Shown here piece by piece: positions 1 to 9,032 of a stretch of 64,000 nt of DNA. Source of the stretch: Gordonia amarae NBRC 15530 (GTDB lineage Bacteria; Actinomycetota; Actinomycetes; Mycobacteriales; Mycobacteriaceae); contig NZ_BAED01000045.1 in the NCBI RefSeq assembly GCF_000241345.1, positions 1 through 64,000 on the forward strand, read 5' to 3'. The notes under the pieces are model-generated. The model saw only the letters and a list, made by a program, of their open reading frames with translations, ran no database searches and had not been told where the DNA came from. Made by a program: the position numbers and the translations under genes. The stretch's first letter is position 1. Each line of letters opens with the position of its first letter.

Positions 1-38
1 CAGCAGATCGGGGCGCGGACCGAGCACCAGCACCGGCA

Positions 39-888
39 GTCTTCCCGGTCGAAATGACCGGGCTCCATTGCGGCCAGTCGCGGGCCGTGTGACGCTGCCG
101 CTGCCTTTCCCAGGTCTTCCCGGTCGAAATGACCGGGCTCCATTGCGGCTGCTCAGTGCGGATGAGTCGACGTGGCATCCGGAGTGGTGTCTTCCCGGTC
201 GAAATGACCGGGCTCCATTGCGGCGCTGCTCACCCCGAACGGCGGAGCCGCGCGGGTGGCACGTCTTCCCGGTCGAAATGACCGGGCTCCATTGCGGCGC
301 ACGCTCCGGCGTCGACTCATCCGGATTGCTACCGAAGTCTTCCCGGTCGAAATGACCGGGCTCCATTGCGGCCCTGGAGTAACGACCCCCCCCGAGCCGC
401 CGCCCCCGCCGGTCTTCCCGGTCGAAATGACCGGGCTCCATTGCGGCGACGCCGGGTCTCAGGAGTGTGTGACTTCGGCGCTGATCGTCTTCCCGGTCGA
501 AATGACCGGGCTCCATTGCGGCAAAGACGACTACCTGGCGGGCACCGTCGTCTTCACCTCGTCTTCCCGGTCGAAATGACCGGGCTCCATTGCGGCGCTA
601 TCCGAATGAACCTGTTCGCTTTGCTGACGCTCGTCTTCCCGGTCGAAATGACCGGGCTCCATCGCGGCCGTGCTTCCTCCACCTTCGACTCCGCTACCCA
701 CTTCCAGTCTTCCCGGTCGAAATGACCGGGCTCCATTGCGGCGATCGTAATGCGTTGTGGCGCACCCTGATACGCACGCGGGTCTTCCCGGTCGAAATGA
801 CCGGGCTCCATTGCGGCGTGTCCGGCAGACCTGACAGATTGATCACCGACACGTCTTCCCGGTCGAAATGACCGGGCTCCATTGCGGC
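39..888. CRISPR. CRISPR array, 12 repeats and 11 spacers
   Basis: Twelve 36-bp direct repeats begin at 39, 114, 189, 263, 337, 412, 487, 561, 633, 707, 782 and 853. The repeat starts GTCTTCCCGG, contains the dyad CCCGGTC-GAAAT-GACCGGG and ends CTCCATTGCGGC. Eleven are identical; the ninth has T to C at 663. Spacers are 35-39 nt and all differ. Positions 1-38 are exactly one spacer long, so the array probably continues to the left of the window. No cas gene is visible. The GT start and ATTGCGGC end suggest, by analogy with common repeats, left-to-right transcription. The subtype cannot be assigned from the repeat alone. The last repeat lies 36 nt from the stop codon of a decayed transposase. 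Confidence 0.98.
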
Positions 889-924
889 GAGAACTGACGG
901 TCGCTGTCGCCTACGTCGACAAGG

Positions 925-1420
925 TCAGGGCGGTGTCAAGCCTGCGGAAGCAACGTTGGCGTTGGGTAACGCTTCAAACTTCTCGCGAGGGGTGTAGAAA
1001 CCGAGCGCTGCGCGGGGTCGTTCATTGAGTTCTCGGGCGAGAGCGTCGAGGTAGGGCTGATGAGAGGTGATCTCGGCGCCTTTGGGCAGCTACTCGCGGA
1101 TCAGTCCGTTGGTGTTCTCGTTCATCGGCCGCTCCCGCGGCGAGCGGGGGTGGGCGAAGTAGATCGGCAGATCCGCTGCCACGGTCACCGATGCATGCTC
1201 AGCCATCTCCGTGCCCTGATCCCCAGGTCAGGCCCTGACTCATGATGCCGGGCAGCCCATGCAGGTGGTCGATGAGCACGTCAGCGACGCCGGTGGCTTT
1301 CTTCCCTTCGAGCAGGCCCAGGATCAGGGTGTAAGGGGTGGTCCGCTCCACTGGCGTGATCGCCGCTGACGCGCCGTTCTTACCGACAGTTAGATCACCT
1401 CCCCACCAGCTCGGAACCAC
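925..1420 (-). pseudogene. IS30-family transposase remnant (catalytic part)
   Basis: Leftward reading gives IS30 DDE-domain sequence in pieces: GDLTVGKNGASAAITPVER near 1390, LTWDQGTEMAEH near 1220 after frame correction, and NENTNGLIRE then LPKG near 1090, ending with GFYTPREKFEALPNANVAS and a stop at 925-927. Two lesions break it. One extra C lies in the run 1221-1224 (a +1 frameshift at the WDQG motif), and an in-frame stop sits at 1090-1092, where Tyr would be expected. The N-terminal helix-turn-helix region is missing because a stop lies just upstream of the surviving reading frame. The element is therefore dead. I did not identify terminal inverted repeats. Confidence 0.88.
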
Positions 1421-1581
1421 CCACAGTGCCACTCCGTCCTTACACTCGGCCAGGCCCGTTGACCTGCCCTGTTGCTACGACGGTATGACCCTGCAGACCG
1501 ATCACTGGTCAGTGCCGACACCTCGCGCCAGGACAGAGCCGATGCTCCATTGAGGGCGGGCTGGACGTCGCGCCAATGATT
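1421..1581. other. Non-coding stretch between transposase remnant and toxin gene
   Basis: I see no supported gene here. Short leftward readings do not match a family I recognise. It may be more decayed insertion-sequence DNA. Confidence 0.4.
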
Positions 1582-1998
1582 TCACAGCCATGGGTTGGTG
1601 ACACTGACTTGCATGGGTTCGAAGTCGGCCGCGTTGCGGGTGACGACGGTCATGTGGTGGGCCGTGGCTGTCGCGGCGATCAGGGCGTCGCGCTCGGGGC
1701 GCGGATCGGGAACATGCAGGCGTCCGGCGTGACGGGCAACCGGTACGTCGACGGGGAGGATGCGCCCATTGAACACGTCGAGGAGGTCGTTCTCCAGCCA
1801 GGAGCGCAGGCGGTCGGATTGTGTACCGTCCCGACGACTCAGTCGGGCGATCCCCAGCTCGATCTCCAGAAGGGTAATCGCGGACAGATACAGGTCCGCC
1901 GGTGCGCGAGCCGCGATCCAGGACCGAACCGCCTTGTCGGCGCGCCGCGCCGGCTTGCGCAGTTCGCTGACGACGTTGGTGTCGAGAAGATAGTTCAC
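1582..1998 (-). CDS. vapC: VapC-type PIN-domain toxin (FitB-like)
   Basis: This 138-residue protein is a complete PIN-domain ribonuclease of the VapC/FitB class, which usually cleaves RNA with Mg2+ bound by acidic residues. The expected residues are present: Asp6 in LLDTNVVSE, Glu45 in the ITLLE segment, Asp104 in PERDALIAA and Asp125 in the RNAADF segment. The start codon overlaps the stop of the upstream antitoxin by 4 nt, so the pair is translationally coupled. It lies between a dead IS30 element and the rpsH operon, which fits a mobile accessory module. The RNA target cannot be predicted from sequence. Confidence 0.9.
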   Translation of the reverse strand: MNYLLDTNVVSELRKPARRADKAVRSWIAARAPADLYLSAITLLEIELGIARLSRRDGTQSDRLRSWLENDLLDVFNGRILPVDVPVARHAGRLHVPDPRPERDALIAATATAHHMTVVTRNAADFEPMQVSVTNPWL

Positions 1999-2234
1999 AG
2001 GTCCGGGACCGACAGGTCGATCGTGATCGGTTCGAATTCGATGTCCAGGTCGTCGTCCATGCTGAGGCGCGCGAGAAGGTCCTCGCCGCTGCCGGTGAGT
2101 CGTCGGTACTCCTCGATGCTGAGCAGCACGAACGCCGGTTCACCGCGGTCGGTGATCATCACCGGCCCTTCCGTGGCCTCCCGTTTCGCGGCGCTCACAT
2201 CACGGTTGAAATCGCGAGCAGATATCGTCGTCAT
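1995..2234 (-). CDS. vapB: Phd/YefM-type antitoxin
   Basis: A 79-residue antitoxin starting MTTISARDFNRDVSAAKREA, typical of the Phd/YefM DNA-binding fold, followed by VMITDRGEPAFVLLSIEEYR. The acidic C-terminus (DDLDIEFEPITIDL) is the part expected to wrap the toxin. I place the start at 2234 because the Phd fold begins there; a longer reading frame adds 20 residues that cross the palindromic operator. Its stop overlaps the toxin start (ATGA). Antitoxin and toxin together normally repress their own promoter, and the dyad just upstream fits this. Confidence 0.88.
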   Translation of the reverse strand: MTTISARDFNRDVSAAKREATEGPVMITDRGEPAFVLLSIEEYRRLTGSGEDLLARLSMDDDLDIEFEPITIDLSVPDL

Positions 2235-2242
2235 GCTGGCCC

Positions 2243-2276
2243 CCAAATAATGTAGGTATGAACCTACATTATTTGG
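2243..2276. promoter_or_regulatory. Perfect 15-bp palindrome, probable toxin-antitoxin operator
   Basis: Left arm CCAAATAATGTAGGT (2243-2257) and right arm ACCTACATTATTTGG (2262-2276) are exact inverted repeats around a 4-nt centre. The site starts 9 nt upstream of the antitoxin ATG and is AT-rich in a GC-rich setting. A long dyad directly before a Phd-type antitoxin is the usual autoregulatory operator. Confidence 0.8.
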
Positions 2277-2343
2277 CGCTGTGCGGCTCCGCAACCGTCG
2301 TTACGCCGGACGCGGGGTCGGGGCGGCGAGTAGTCGGGGCGAT

Positions 2344-2372
2344 TTGGGTTCTGGCGTCCGGTTCCCTACACT
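2344..2372 (+). promoter_or_regulatory. Candidate promoter for the rpsH operon
   Basis: TTGGGT at 2344-2349 and TACACT at 2367-2372 are separated by 17 nt, a workable SigA-type -35/-10 pair. A start near 2380 would give a leader of about 180 nt before rpsH. The rest of the 2277-2561 gap shows no gene. Confidence 0.4.
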
Positions 2373-2501
2373 TGAGCGGTTGCCTGGGTGAACTGTGCCC
2401 CCGGGAGCCACAACTTCATACCTGACCGGTGCCGGCGAAAAGCCAACGGCATCGATCGGGGAGAACCTGCACAACTGTCCACTTCGTGGAAGGCCCACCG
2501 G

Positions 2502-2519
2502 GGGAGTGTTCGCACTCCC
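2502..2519 (+). other. UUCG-capped hairpin in rpsH leader
   Basis: GGGAGTG and CACTCCC flank a TTCG loop, giving a very stable 7-bp stem 42 nt before the rpsH start. No U-tract follows, so this is more likely a leader structure or RNA-stability element than a terminator. Confidence 0.5.
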
Positions 2520-2561
2520 GCGTTGTATGGGAACCACTACGAGAAAGGTTGACGGTCAACC

Positions 2562-2960
2562 ATGACCATGACTGACCCGATCGCAGACTTTTTGACACGT
2601 CTGCGCAACGCCAACTCGGCGTACCACGACGAGGTGACCCTTCCGTCGTCGAAGATCAAGGTGGCTATCGCCGAGATCCTCAAGCGCGAGGGTTACATCA
2701 CCGACTTCCGCACCGAAGATGCAGAGGTCGGCAAGAGCCTCGTCGTCTCCCTCAAGTACGGCCCGAGCCGTGAACGCAGCATCGCCGGTCTGCGCCGCGT
2801 CTCCAAGCCGGGTCTGCGGGTGTACGCGAAGTCCACCAACCTGCCCAAGGTCCTGGGCGGCCTCGGCGTGGCCATCATCTCCACGTCGTCCGGTCTGCTC
2901 ACCGATCGTCAGGCAGCCAACCAGGGCGTGGGCGGCGAAGTCCTCGCCTACGTCTGGTAG
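2562..2960 (+). CDS. rpsH: 30S ribosomal protein S8
   Basis: A 132-residue S8 of normal length, starting [18 protein letters not shown] and ending with the conserved [12 protein letters not shown]8 binds the central domain of 16S rRNA and is an early assembly protein; in E. coli it also represses the spc operon. AGAAAGG about 15 nt upstream is a possible ribosome-binding site. It is followed after 16 nt by rplF. In most actinobacteria rpsH sits inside the spc operon after rplE and rpsN; here its upstream neighbour is a toxin-antitoxin system facing away, so it needs its own promoter. Confidence 0.98.
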   Translation: MTMTDPIADFLTRLRNANSAYHDEVTLPSSKIKVAIAEILKREGYITDFRTEDAEVGKSLVVSLKYGPSRERSIAGLRRVSKPGLRVYAKSTNLPKVLGGLGVAIISTSSGLLTDRQAANQGVGGEVLAYVW

Positions 2961-2976
2961 AGGGAGGCTCACAGAT

Positions 2977-3513
2977 ATGTCGCGTATTGGTAAGAATCCC
3001 ATCGCCATCCCCGCCGGTGTCACCGTCTCCATCGACGGCCAGAACGTCACCGTGAAGGGCCCCAAGGGCGAGCTCACCCACACCGTCACCGAGCCCATCG
3101 TGGTCGCTCAGGAAGACGGCAACATCGTGGTCACCCGCCCCAACGACGAGCGCCGCAGCCGTGCCCTGCACGGCCTCAACCGGTCTCTGGTGAACAACCT
3201 CGTCATCGGCGTCACACAGGGCTACACCAACAAGATGGAAATCTTCGGTGTCGGCTACCGCGTGCAGGCCAAGGGCAAGGACCTCGAGTTCGCGCTCGGT
3301 TACAGCCATCCCGTGCCGATCGAGGCTCCCGAAGGCATCACCTTCGCCGTCGAGACGCCCACCAAGTTCTCGGTGTCGGGTATCGACAAGCAGAAAGTCG
3401 GCGAGATCTCGGCGGTCATCCGCCGCCTGCGTCGCCCCGACCCGTACAAGGGCAAGGGCATTCGCTACGAGGGCGAGCAGATCCGTCGCAAGGTCGGAAA
3501 GACGGGTAAGTAA
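2977..3513 (+). CDS. rplF: 50S ribosomal protein L6
   Basis: A 178-residue L6 starting [15 protein letters not shown], with two repeated L6 folds and the C-terminal signature [15 protein letters not shown]6 binds 23S rRNA near the sarcin-ricin loop and factor-binding site. I chose the start at 2977 because GGGAGG lies 9 nt upstream and the product matches the family N-terminus exactly. It lies between rpsH and rplR with short gaps, as in the standard spc operon. Confidence 0.98.
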   Translation: MSRIGKNPIAIPAGVTVSIDGQNVTVKGPKGELTHTVTEPIVVAQEDGNIVVTRPNDERRSRALHGLNRSLVNNLVIGVTQGYTNKMEIFGVGYRVQAKGKDLEFALGYSHPVPIEAPEGITFAVETPTKFSVSGIDKQKVGEISAVIRRLRRPDPYKGKGIRYEGEQIRRKVGKTGK

Positions 3514-3516
3514 GCC

Positions 3517-3915
3517 ATGAGTGAAACCAAGATCGATCGCAAGCCGCTCGGCAAGGACGCCTCGACTCGTCGTCGTACCGCGACCGCGAACCGTCATTTC
3601 CGGCTGCGTAAGAAGGTCGCCGGCACCGCCGAGCGTCCCCGTCTGGCCGTCAAGCGCAGCAGCCGCCACATCCACGTGCAGCTCATCGACGACCTCGCCG
3701 GCAAGACCCTTGCCGCCGCGTCCTCGATCGAGGCCGACGTGCGTGCGGTGGACGGCGACAAGTCGGCACACGCCCGCAAGGTGGGCGAGCTGATCGCTGC
3801 CCGCGCCAAGGCCGCCGGTGTCGAGGCCGTCGTGTTCGACCGTGGTGGCAAGGACTACCACGGCCGTATCGCCGCGCTCGCCGACGCCGCCCGCGAGGGA
3901 GGCCTGAGCTTCTGA
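3517..3915 (+). CDS. rplR: 50S ribosomal protein L18
   Basis: A 132-residue L18 with the 5S rRNA-binding domain ([18 protein letters not shown], then [19 protein letters not shown]). The N-terminal basic tail is slightly longer than in E. coli, as is common in actinobacteria. It starts 3 nt after the rplF stop, so translation is likely coupled. L18 brings 5S rRNA into the central protuberance with L5 and L25. Confidence 0.98.
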   Translation: MSETKIDRKPLGKDASTRRRTATANRHFRLRKKVAGTAERPRLAVKRSSRHIHVQLIDDLAGKTLAAASSIEADVRAVDGDKSAHARKVGELIAARAKAAGVEAVVFDRGGKDYHGRIAALADAAREGGLSF

Positions 3916-3961
3916 TGAACATCTCGACCAGCAACACCACAGTGACCGGAGGGAACCTCTG

Positions 3962-4594
3962 ATGCCCGGACGTCAGCGTGACGGCGGAAACGGACCCGCC
4001 GGAAACGACAACAACAACAGCAACGAGCGTCGCGGACGCGGCGACCGCCGTGACCGCGGCGGCCGCGACCGCGACCAGGACCGCAACCAGCTTGAGCGCG
4101 TCGTCGCGATCAACCGCGTGTCCAAGGTGGTCAAGGGTGGCCGCCGGTTCTCCTTCACCGCTCTCGTGGTGGTCGGCGACGGCCAGGGCCTCGTCGGCGT
4201 CGGCTACGGCAAGGCCAAGGAAGTTCCGGCCGCGATCCAGAAGGGTGTCGAAGAGGCTCGAAAGAACTTCTTCCGCGTCCCGCTGATCGGCGGTACCGTG
4301 ACCCACCCGGTTCAGGGTGAGGCCGCCGCCGGTGTCGTGATGCTTCGCCCGGCCAGCCCCGGTACCGGTGTCATCGCCGGTGGCGCGGTGCGTGCCGTGC
4401 TCGAATGCGCCGGTGTGCACGACGTTCTCGCCAAGAGCCTCGGCTCCGACAACGCGATCAACGTCGTCCACGCCACCGTTGCCGCTCTCAAGATGCTGCA
4501 GCGTCCCGAAGAGGTCGCGGCCCGTCGTGGCCTCCCGATCGAAGATGTGGCACCGGCCGGTATGCTCCGTGCCCGTGCCGGTCAGGGAGTGTAG
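3962..4594 (+). CDS. rpsE: 30S ribosomal protein S5
   Basis: A 210-residue S5. Residues 1-42 form a low-complexity tail rich in Arg, Asp, Asn and Gly ([20 protein letters not shown]), followed by the double-stranded-RNA-binding domain ([21 protein letters not shown] written in part: [16 protein letters not shown]) and the C-terminal S5 domain. S5 takes part in decoding accuracy and mRNA unwinding at the entry channel. GGAGGG lies just before the ATG. The tail is longer than in E. coli S5 (about 167 residues) but such extensions are common in actinobacteria. Confidence 0.97.
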   Translation: MPGRQRDGGNGPAGNDNNNSNERRGRGDRRDRGGRDRDQDRNQLERVVAINRVSKVVKGGRRFSFTALVVVGDGQGLVGVGYGKAKEVPAAIQKGVEEARKNFFRVPLIGGTVTHPVQGEAAAGVVMLRPASPGTGVIAGGAVRAVLECAGVHDVLAKSLGSDNAINVVHATVAALKMLQRPEEVAARRGLPIEDVAPAGMLRARAGQGV

Positions 4595-4597
4595 ATC

Positions 4598-4777
4598 ATG
4601 GCCGAACTGAAGATCACCCAGGTCAAGGGCACCATCGGTACCAAGAAGAACCAGCGTGACAGCCTGCGGACCCTCGGCCTGAAGGGCATCCGTAAGACGG
4701 TCACCCGCGAGGACACCCCGCAGAACCGCGGTCTGATCAACGTGGTGCGCCACCTCGTGACAGTCGAAGAGGTTTAA
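4598..4777 (+). CDS. rpmD: 50S ribosomal protein L30
   Basis: A 59-residue L30 beginning [20 protein letters not shown] and continuing [18 protein letters not shown], the normal size for this small 23S rRNA-binding protein. It starts 3 nt after rpsE and ends 4 nt before rplO, in the standard order S5-L30-L15. Confidence 0.97.
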   Translation: MAELKITQVKGTIGTKKNQRDSLRTLGLKGIRKTVTREDTPQNRGLINVVRHLVTVEEV

Positions 4778-4781
4778 GCAA

Positions 4782-5222
4782 ATGACCATCAAGCTCCATC
4801 ACCTTCGCCCCGCGGAGGGCGCGAAGACCGAGAAGACCCGCGTGGGTCGCGGTGAGGGATCCAAGGGTAAGACCGCCGGTCGCGGCACCAAGGGCACCAA
4901 GGCACGTAAGAACGTGCCCGCCGCGTTCGAGGGCGGCCAGATGCCGATCCACATGCGGCTGCCGAAGCTCAAGGGCTTCACCAACCGCAACCGGGTCGAG
5001 TACCAGGTCGTGAACGTCGGCGACATCGCCCGGCTGTTCCCGCAGGGCGGCACCATCGGCGTCGACGACCTCGTCGCCGCCGGCGCGGTGCGCAAGAACC
5101 AGCTGGTGAAGGTGCTCGGCGACGGCGACCTGTCGGTGGCCGTCAACGTCACCGCCAATAAGTTCACCGCCGCGGCCAAGGAGAAGATCACCGCCGCCGG
5201 TGGTAGCGTCTCCGAGCTCTGA
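4782..5222 (+). CDS. rplO: 50S ribosomal protein L15
   Basis: A 146-residue L15 starting [20 protein letters not shown], with the Gly/Lys/Arg-rich N-terminal tail ([20 protein letters not shown]) that threads into the large subunit, and a globular C-terminal domain. L15 is an assembly protein contacting several 23S domains. A strong hairpin follows, separating it from secY. Confidence 0.98.
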   Translation: MTIKLHHLRPAEGAKTEKTRVGRGEGSKGKTAGRGTKGTKARKNVPAAFEGGQMPIHMRLPKLKGFTNRNRVEYQVVNVGDIARLFPQGGTIGVDDLVAAGAVRKNQLVKVLGDGDLSVAVNVTANKFTAAAKEKITAAGGSVSEL

Positions 5223-5231
5223 CAAGCCCAC

Positions 5232-5280
5232 GAGCCGCCGGACAAGGGGAGCGTCACACGCCTCTCTTGTTCGGCGGCTC
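5232..5280. terminator. Long hairpin after rplO
   Basis: GAGCCGCCGGACAAG (5232-5246) pairs with CTTGTTCGGCGGCTC (5266-5280) with one wobble; an inner GCGT/ACGC stem closes a CAC loop. There is no clear U-tract. It should stop or attenuate transcription between the ribosomal genes and secY, which begins 164 nt later. The rest of 5281-5444 has no gene and may hold a secY promoter. Confidence 0.6.
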
Positions 5281-5444
5281 GCTGTGGTCTGGGCGCGGCC
5301 CGCGGCGCGGGCCGCTCATTCGCCAAACCGACAAATGCCCTGGTCACACGGTGGCCGCAGAGGTGCTTTCGGCCTCACTGTTAGAGTTTCACAAGACGTT
5401 CCCGGCCACCTCGGCCGACACCACCCCGGACTAGGAGGAACTTA

Positions 5445-6764
5445 GTGCTCTCCCCCCTCGTCGCGGCCTTCAGGACGCCGGACCTGAGGAAGAAGATCCT
5501 CTTCGTCATCGGCATCATCATCCTGTACCGGCTCGGCGCCACCATCCCGTCCCCGGGCGTGAACTACAAAGTAGTGAACGACTGCATGGACCAGATCAAC
5601 TCCGGTGACAATCAGGTCTATGCGCTGATCAACATGTTCTCCGGCGGCGCGCTGCTGCAGCTGGCCGTGTTCGCGATCGGCATCATGCCGTACATCACCG
5701 CCAGCATCATCGTGCAGTTGCTGACCGTCGTGATCCCGCGCTTCGAGCAACTGCGCAAAGAAGGCCAGTCCGGTCAGGCCAAGATGACGCAGTATACCCG
5801 CTACCTGACGGTGGCGCTGGCGCTGCTGCAGTCGACGGGCATTGTCGCCCTCGCCTCGCGCGGCCAGCTCCTGCCCGACAGCTGCACCGGCGACGTGCTC
5901 AGCGACGAGTCGGTGTTCGCGCTGACGATCGTCGTGCTGGTCATGACCGCCGGCGCCTGCGTCGTCATGTGGATGGGTGAGCTGATCACCGAACGCGGCG
6001 TCGGCAACGGTATGTCGCTGCTGATCTTCGCCGGCATCGCCGCCCGTATCCCCGCCGAGGGCAAGGCCATCCTCGACCAGCGCGGCGGTCTCGCCTTCGC
6101 GCTGGTGTGTGTGGCCGCACTGGTCATCATCGCCGGCGTCGTCTTCGTCGAGCAGGGCCAGCGCCGCATCCCGGTCCAGTACGCCAAGCGCATGGTGGGC
6201 CGCAAGATGTACGGCGGATCGTCGACGTACCTGCCGCTCAAGGTCAACCAGGCCGGTGTTATCCCGGTGATCTTCGCGTCGTCGCTGCTGTACCTGCCCA
6301 ACCTGGTGCTGCAGTTGACCTCGGGCTCCGACGACACCGCGGGCTGGAAGAAGTTCGTCAACGACTACCTGACGGATCCGACGAGCTGGTCGCACATCCT
6401 GATCTACTTCGCGATGATCATCTTCTTCACGTACTTCTACGTGGCCGTCACGTTCAACCCTGAAGAGCGTGCCGACGACATGAAGAAGTACGGCGGCTTC
6501 ATCCCGGGTATCCGTCCCGGTCAGCCCACGGCCGATTACCTCGGTTATGTGCTGAGCCGAATCACGCTGCCCGGCTCGATCTACCTCGGTATCATCGCCG
6601 TGTTGCCCAACGTCTTCCTCGACATGAGCAGCGGCGGTTCGGCGAGCGGTCTGAACTTCTTCGGTGGAACCGCGGTGCTGATCATGGTGGGTGTCGGATT
6701 GGACACCATGAAGCAGGTCAACAGTCAATTGATGCAACGGAAGTACGAAGGGTTCCTCAAGTGA
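5445..6764 (+). CDS. secY: Preprotein translocase channel subunit SecY
   Basis: A 439-residue SecY with ten predicted membrane segments. It begins (GTG) [20 protein letters not shown] and carries the family segments [20 protein letters not shown] and [15 protein letters not shown]. SecY forms the Sec channel with SecE and SecG; the motor SecA1 is also encoded in this window. AGGAGGA about 7 nt upstream supports the GTG start. The last codons overlap the adk start by 4 nt (GTGA). Confidence 0.98.
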   Translation: MLSPLVAAFRTPDLRKKILFVIGIIILYRLGATIPSPGVNYKVVNDCMDQINSGDNQVYALINMFSGGALLQLAVFAIGIMPYITASIIVQLLTVVIPRFEQLRKEGQSGQAKMTQYTRYLTVALALLQSTGIVALASRGQLLPDSCTGDVLSDESVFALTIVVLVMTAGACVVMWMGELITERGVGNGMSLLIFAGIAARIPAEGKAILDQRGGLAFALVCVAALVIIAGVVFVEQGQRRIPVQYAKRMVGRKMYGGSSTYLPLKVNQAGVIPVIFASSLLYLPNLVLQLTSGSDDTAGWKKFVNDYLTDPTSWSHILIYFAMIIFFTYFYVAVTFNPEERADDMKKYGGFIPGIRPGQPTADYLGYVLSRITLPGSIYLGIIAVLPNVFLDMSSGGSASGLNFFGGTAVLIMVGVGLDTMKQVNSQLMQRKYEGFLK

Positions 6765-7309
6765 GACTCGTTATTCTCGGTCCGCCCGGAGCGGGCAAAG
6801 GCACACAGGCAGAGCTGCTGAGCGAGGCCCTCGGGATCCCGCACATCTCCACCGGTGACCTGTTCCGCGCCAACATCTCGCAGGGCACCCCGGTGGGTAT
6901 CGAGGCCAAGAAGTACCTCGACGCGGGCAACCTGGTTCCGTCCGAGATCACCGTCGACATGGTGCGTGCCCGCCTCGCCGAGCCCGACGCCGTGAAGGGC
7001 TTCCTGCTCGACGGCTTCCCCCGGTCCACCGAGCAGGCCGACGCCCTCGTGGAGATCCTGACGAACCTGGACGAGTCCCTCGACGGCGTGCTGTCGCTGG
7101 AGGTGGACGCCGACGTGGTGGTGGAGCGGATGCTGGCCCGTGGCCGCGCCGACGACACCGAGGAAGTGATCCGCAACCGGCTGTCGGTGTACACGACCGA
7201 GACCGCGCCGCTGCTGGAGTACTACGCCGGTCAGATCAAGGCCATCGACGCCGTCGGTGACGTCCAAGAGGTGCATCAGCGGATTCTCGGCGCACTCGCC
7301 GGAAGCTGA
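6761..7309 (+). CDS. adk: Adenylate kinase
   Basis: A 182-residue adenylate kinase (ATP + AMP to 2 ADP). The P-loop GPPGAGKGT is at residues 7-15, the AMP-site segment [12 protein letters not shown] follows, then [13 protein letters not shown] and [13 protein letters not shown]. The LID is the short, zinc-free type usual in actinobacteria. It starts with GTG inside the secY stop region, so it is translationally coupled to secY. map follows 11 nt later. Confidence 0.98.
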   Translation: MRLVILGPPGAGKGTQAELLSEALGIPHISTGDLFRANISQGTPVGIEAKKYLDAGNLVPSEITVDMVRARLAEPDAVKGFLLDGFPRSTEQADALVEILTNLDESLDGVLSLEVDADVVVERMLARGRADDTEEVIRNRLSVYTTETAPLLEYYAGQIKAIDAVGDVQEVHQRILGALAGS

Positions 7310-7320
7310 TACGCAACACT

Positions 7321-8109
7321 GTGTTGGGCAGAAAAAAGAAGGTCCCGTTCCGCACCGCCGCCGAAGTCGACGCGATGGCGGCGGCAGGTGCGATCGTCGG
7401 GGCCGCACTGGTCGCGGTTCGTGACGCGGCCAAGCCCGGGATGTCGACCCTCGACCTCGACGAGATCGCCGAAACGGTGATCCGCGAGGCGGGGGCGATC
7501 CCGTCTTTCAAGGGCTATCACGGTTTCCCGGGCTCCATCTGCAGCTCGGTCAACGATGTGGTGGTGCACGGCATCCCCACCAAGGACACCGTCCTCGCCG
7601 AGGGCGACCTGGTGTCCATCGACTGCGGCGCCATTCTCGACGGCTGGCACGGCGACTCCGCCTGGACGTTCGGCGTCGGTGAACTTCTCCAGGCCGATTC
7701 CGATCTGAGCGAGGCCACCAGGCTGACGCTCGACGCCGGTATCGCCGCGATGGTCGAGGGTGCCCGGCTCACCGACATCTCCCACGCACTGGAGCAGGCG
7801 ACCCGCGCCATGGAGACCAAGTTCGGGCGGCAGTTCGGGATCGTGTCCGGGTACGGCGGCCACGGCATCGGCCGCGAGATGCATCTCGACCCGTTCCTGG
7901 CGAACGAGGGCAAACCGAACCGCGGCCCGCTGCTGGTGATCGGTTCCACCCTCGCCATCGAACCGATGCTCACGCTGGGCACCACCGAAACGTCTGTGCT
8001 CGATGACGATTGGACCGTCGTCACCGACGATGGGTCGCGGGCCGCGCACTGGGAACACACCGTTGTCGTCACCGGTGACGGACCGCGGATTCTCACCACC
8101 CGGCCTTAG
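7321..8109 (+). CDS. map: Methionine aminopeptidase, type I
   Basis: A 262-residue M24A peptidase that removes initiator Met after deformylation. Metal ligands are visible: the two Asp of [18 protein letters not shown], His in [12 protein letters not shown], Glu in [10 protein letters not shown] and Glu in [11 protein letters not shown]. The start is GTG. It is the last gene of the secY-adk-map group and converges on the disrupted fdhD. Confidence 0.97.
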   Translation: MLGRKKKVPFRTAAEVDAMAAAGAIVGAALVAVRDAAKPGMSTLDLDEIAETVIREAGAIPSFKGYHGFPGSICSSVNDVVVHGIPTKDTVLAEGDLVSIDCGAILDGWHGDSAWTFGVGELLQADSDLSEATRLTLDAGIAAMVEGARLTDISHALEQATRAMETKFGRQFGIVSGYGGHGIGREMHLDPFLANEGKPNRGPLLVIGSTLAIEPMLTLGTTETSVLDDDWTVVTDDGSRAAHWEHTVVVTGDGPRILTTRP

Positions 8110-8140
8110 GTTTCGTTCGCGAGCTTGCGAGCCGACAGCG

Positions 8141-9006
8141 TCACGACGGGTCAGGTGACGCGAGGCTCTCAATGCTGTTCGTGGACAGTCGGTCCGGGCG
8201 GGTGTAGGCGACCAGGGAGTCACCGCGGACGAATCCGACGAGGGTCAGGCCCGTGTCGTCGGCGAGATCGGCGGCCAGGGAGGAGGGCGCCGACACCGCC
8301 GACAACATCGGGATTCCCGCCATCACCGCCTTCTGGACGAGTTCGAAACTGGCGCGGCCCGAGACCTGGAGGATGTGACCGCGCAGCGGGAGCAGACCCT
8401 GGGTGAGGGCCCAGCCGATCACCTTGTCGACGGCGTTGTGCCGGCCGACGTCCTCCCGGACCACGACGGGTTCGCCGGTGCGGCCGTCGAACAGGGCGGC
8501 CGCGTGCAGACCGCCCGTCTTGTCGAAGACGTTCTGGTGATCGCGCAGCAGTCCCGGGAACGTCAGCAGCGTCGCGACGTCGACGGTCAGCGGGTCATCG
8601 GCGACCGTGAACGACGAGCGGATGCTGATCGCGTCGATGCTGTCCTTGCCGCACACCCCGCACGCGCTGGTGGTGGTGAAGCTGCGGGCCAGTTCGGGGG
8701 CCGGGGAGGCACGTGCGGGGCGAGCACGAGGTCGAGGACGTTGTAGGTGTTGGTGCCGTCGGCGTCGGCACCGGCGCAGTAGCGGGCCGTGACCAGGTCG
8801 TCGGCGCCGGCCAGCACACCCTCGGAGACGAGGAAACCTGCGGCCAGCTCGACGTCGTTGCCGGGGGTGCGCATCGTCACCACCAGCGACTGTCCGCCCA
8901 CCCGGATCTCCAGCGGTTCCTCCACCGCCAGGGTGTCGGGCCGCTGCACGATGTGCCCGTCACCCCGGATGCGGGTGACGCGGCGGCGGGTGGTGATACG
9001 TCCCAT
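8141..9006 (-). pseudogene. fdhD: FdhD formate dehydrogenase sulfurtransferase, frameshifted
   Basis: Two reading frames together make one FdhD of about 288 residues. The N-terminal frame runs leftward from 9006 ([19 protein letters not shown] to [11 protein letters not shown]); the C-terminal frame picks up with [19 protein letters not shown] and runs to 8141. FdhD transfers sulfur from IscS to the molybdenum cofactor of formate dehydrogenase through the Cys pair in CGVCG, which is present. The frame changes inside a C/G-rich stretch around 8695-8712; one missing base would explain it. This could be a true mutation or an assembly error in a homopolymer. No formate dehydrogenase gene is in the window. 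Confidence 0.85.
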
Positions 9007-9032
9007 GTGGCTACGCTAACGCCGCCGTCCGG

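Noticed and set aside
68..882. Several overlapping open frames with repeated VFPVEMTGLHCG-like segments
   Set aside because: They are translations of the CRISPR repeats; the repetition comes from the array, not from a protein.
2899..4792. Long open frames on the minus strand opposite the ribosomal genes
   Set aside because: High-GC shadow frames antisense to rplF, rplR, rpsE and rplO, with compositions typical of shadows and no family features.
5232..5280. The rplO-secY hairpin as a riboswitch
   Set aside because: A simple long stem with no conserved ligand-binding core; a terminator or attenuator is the simpler reading.
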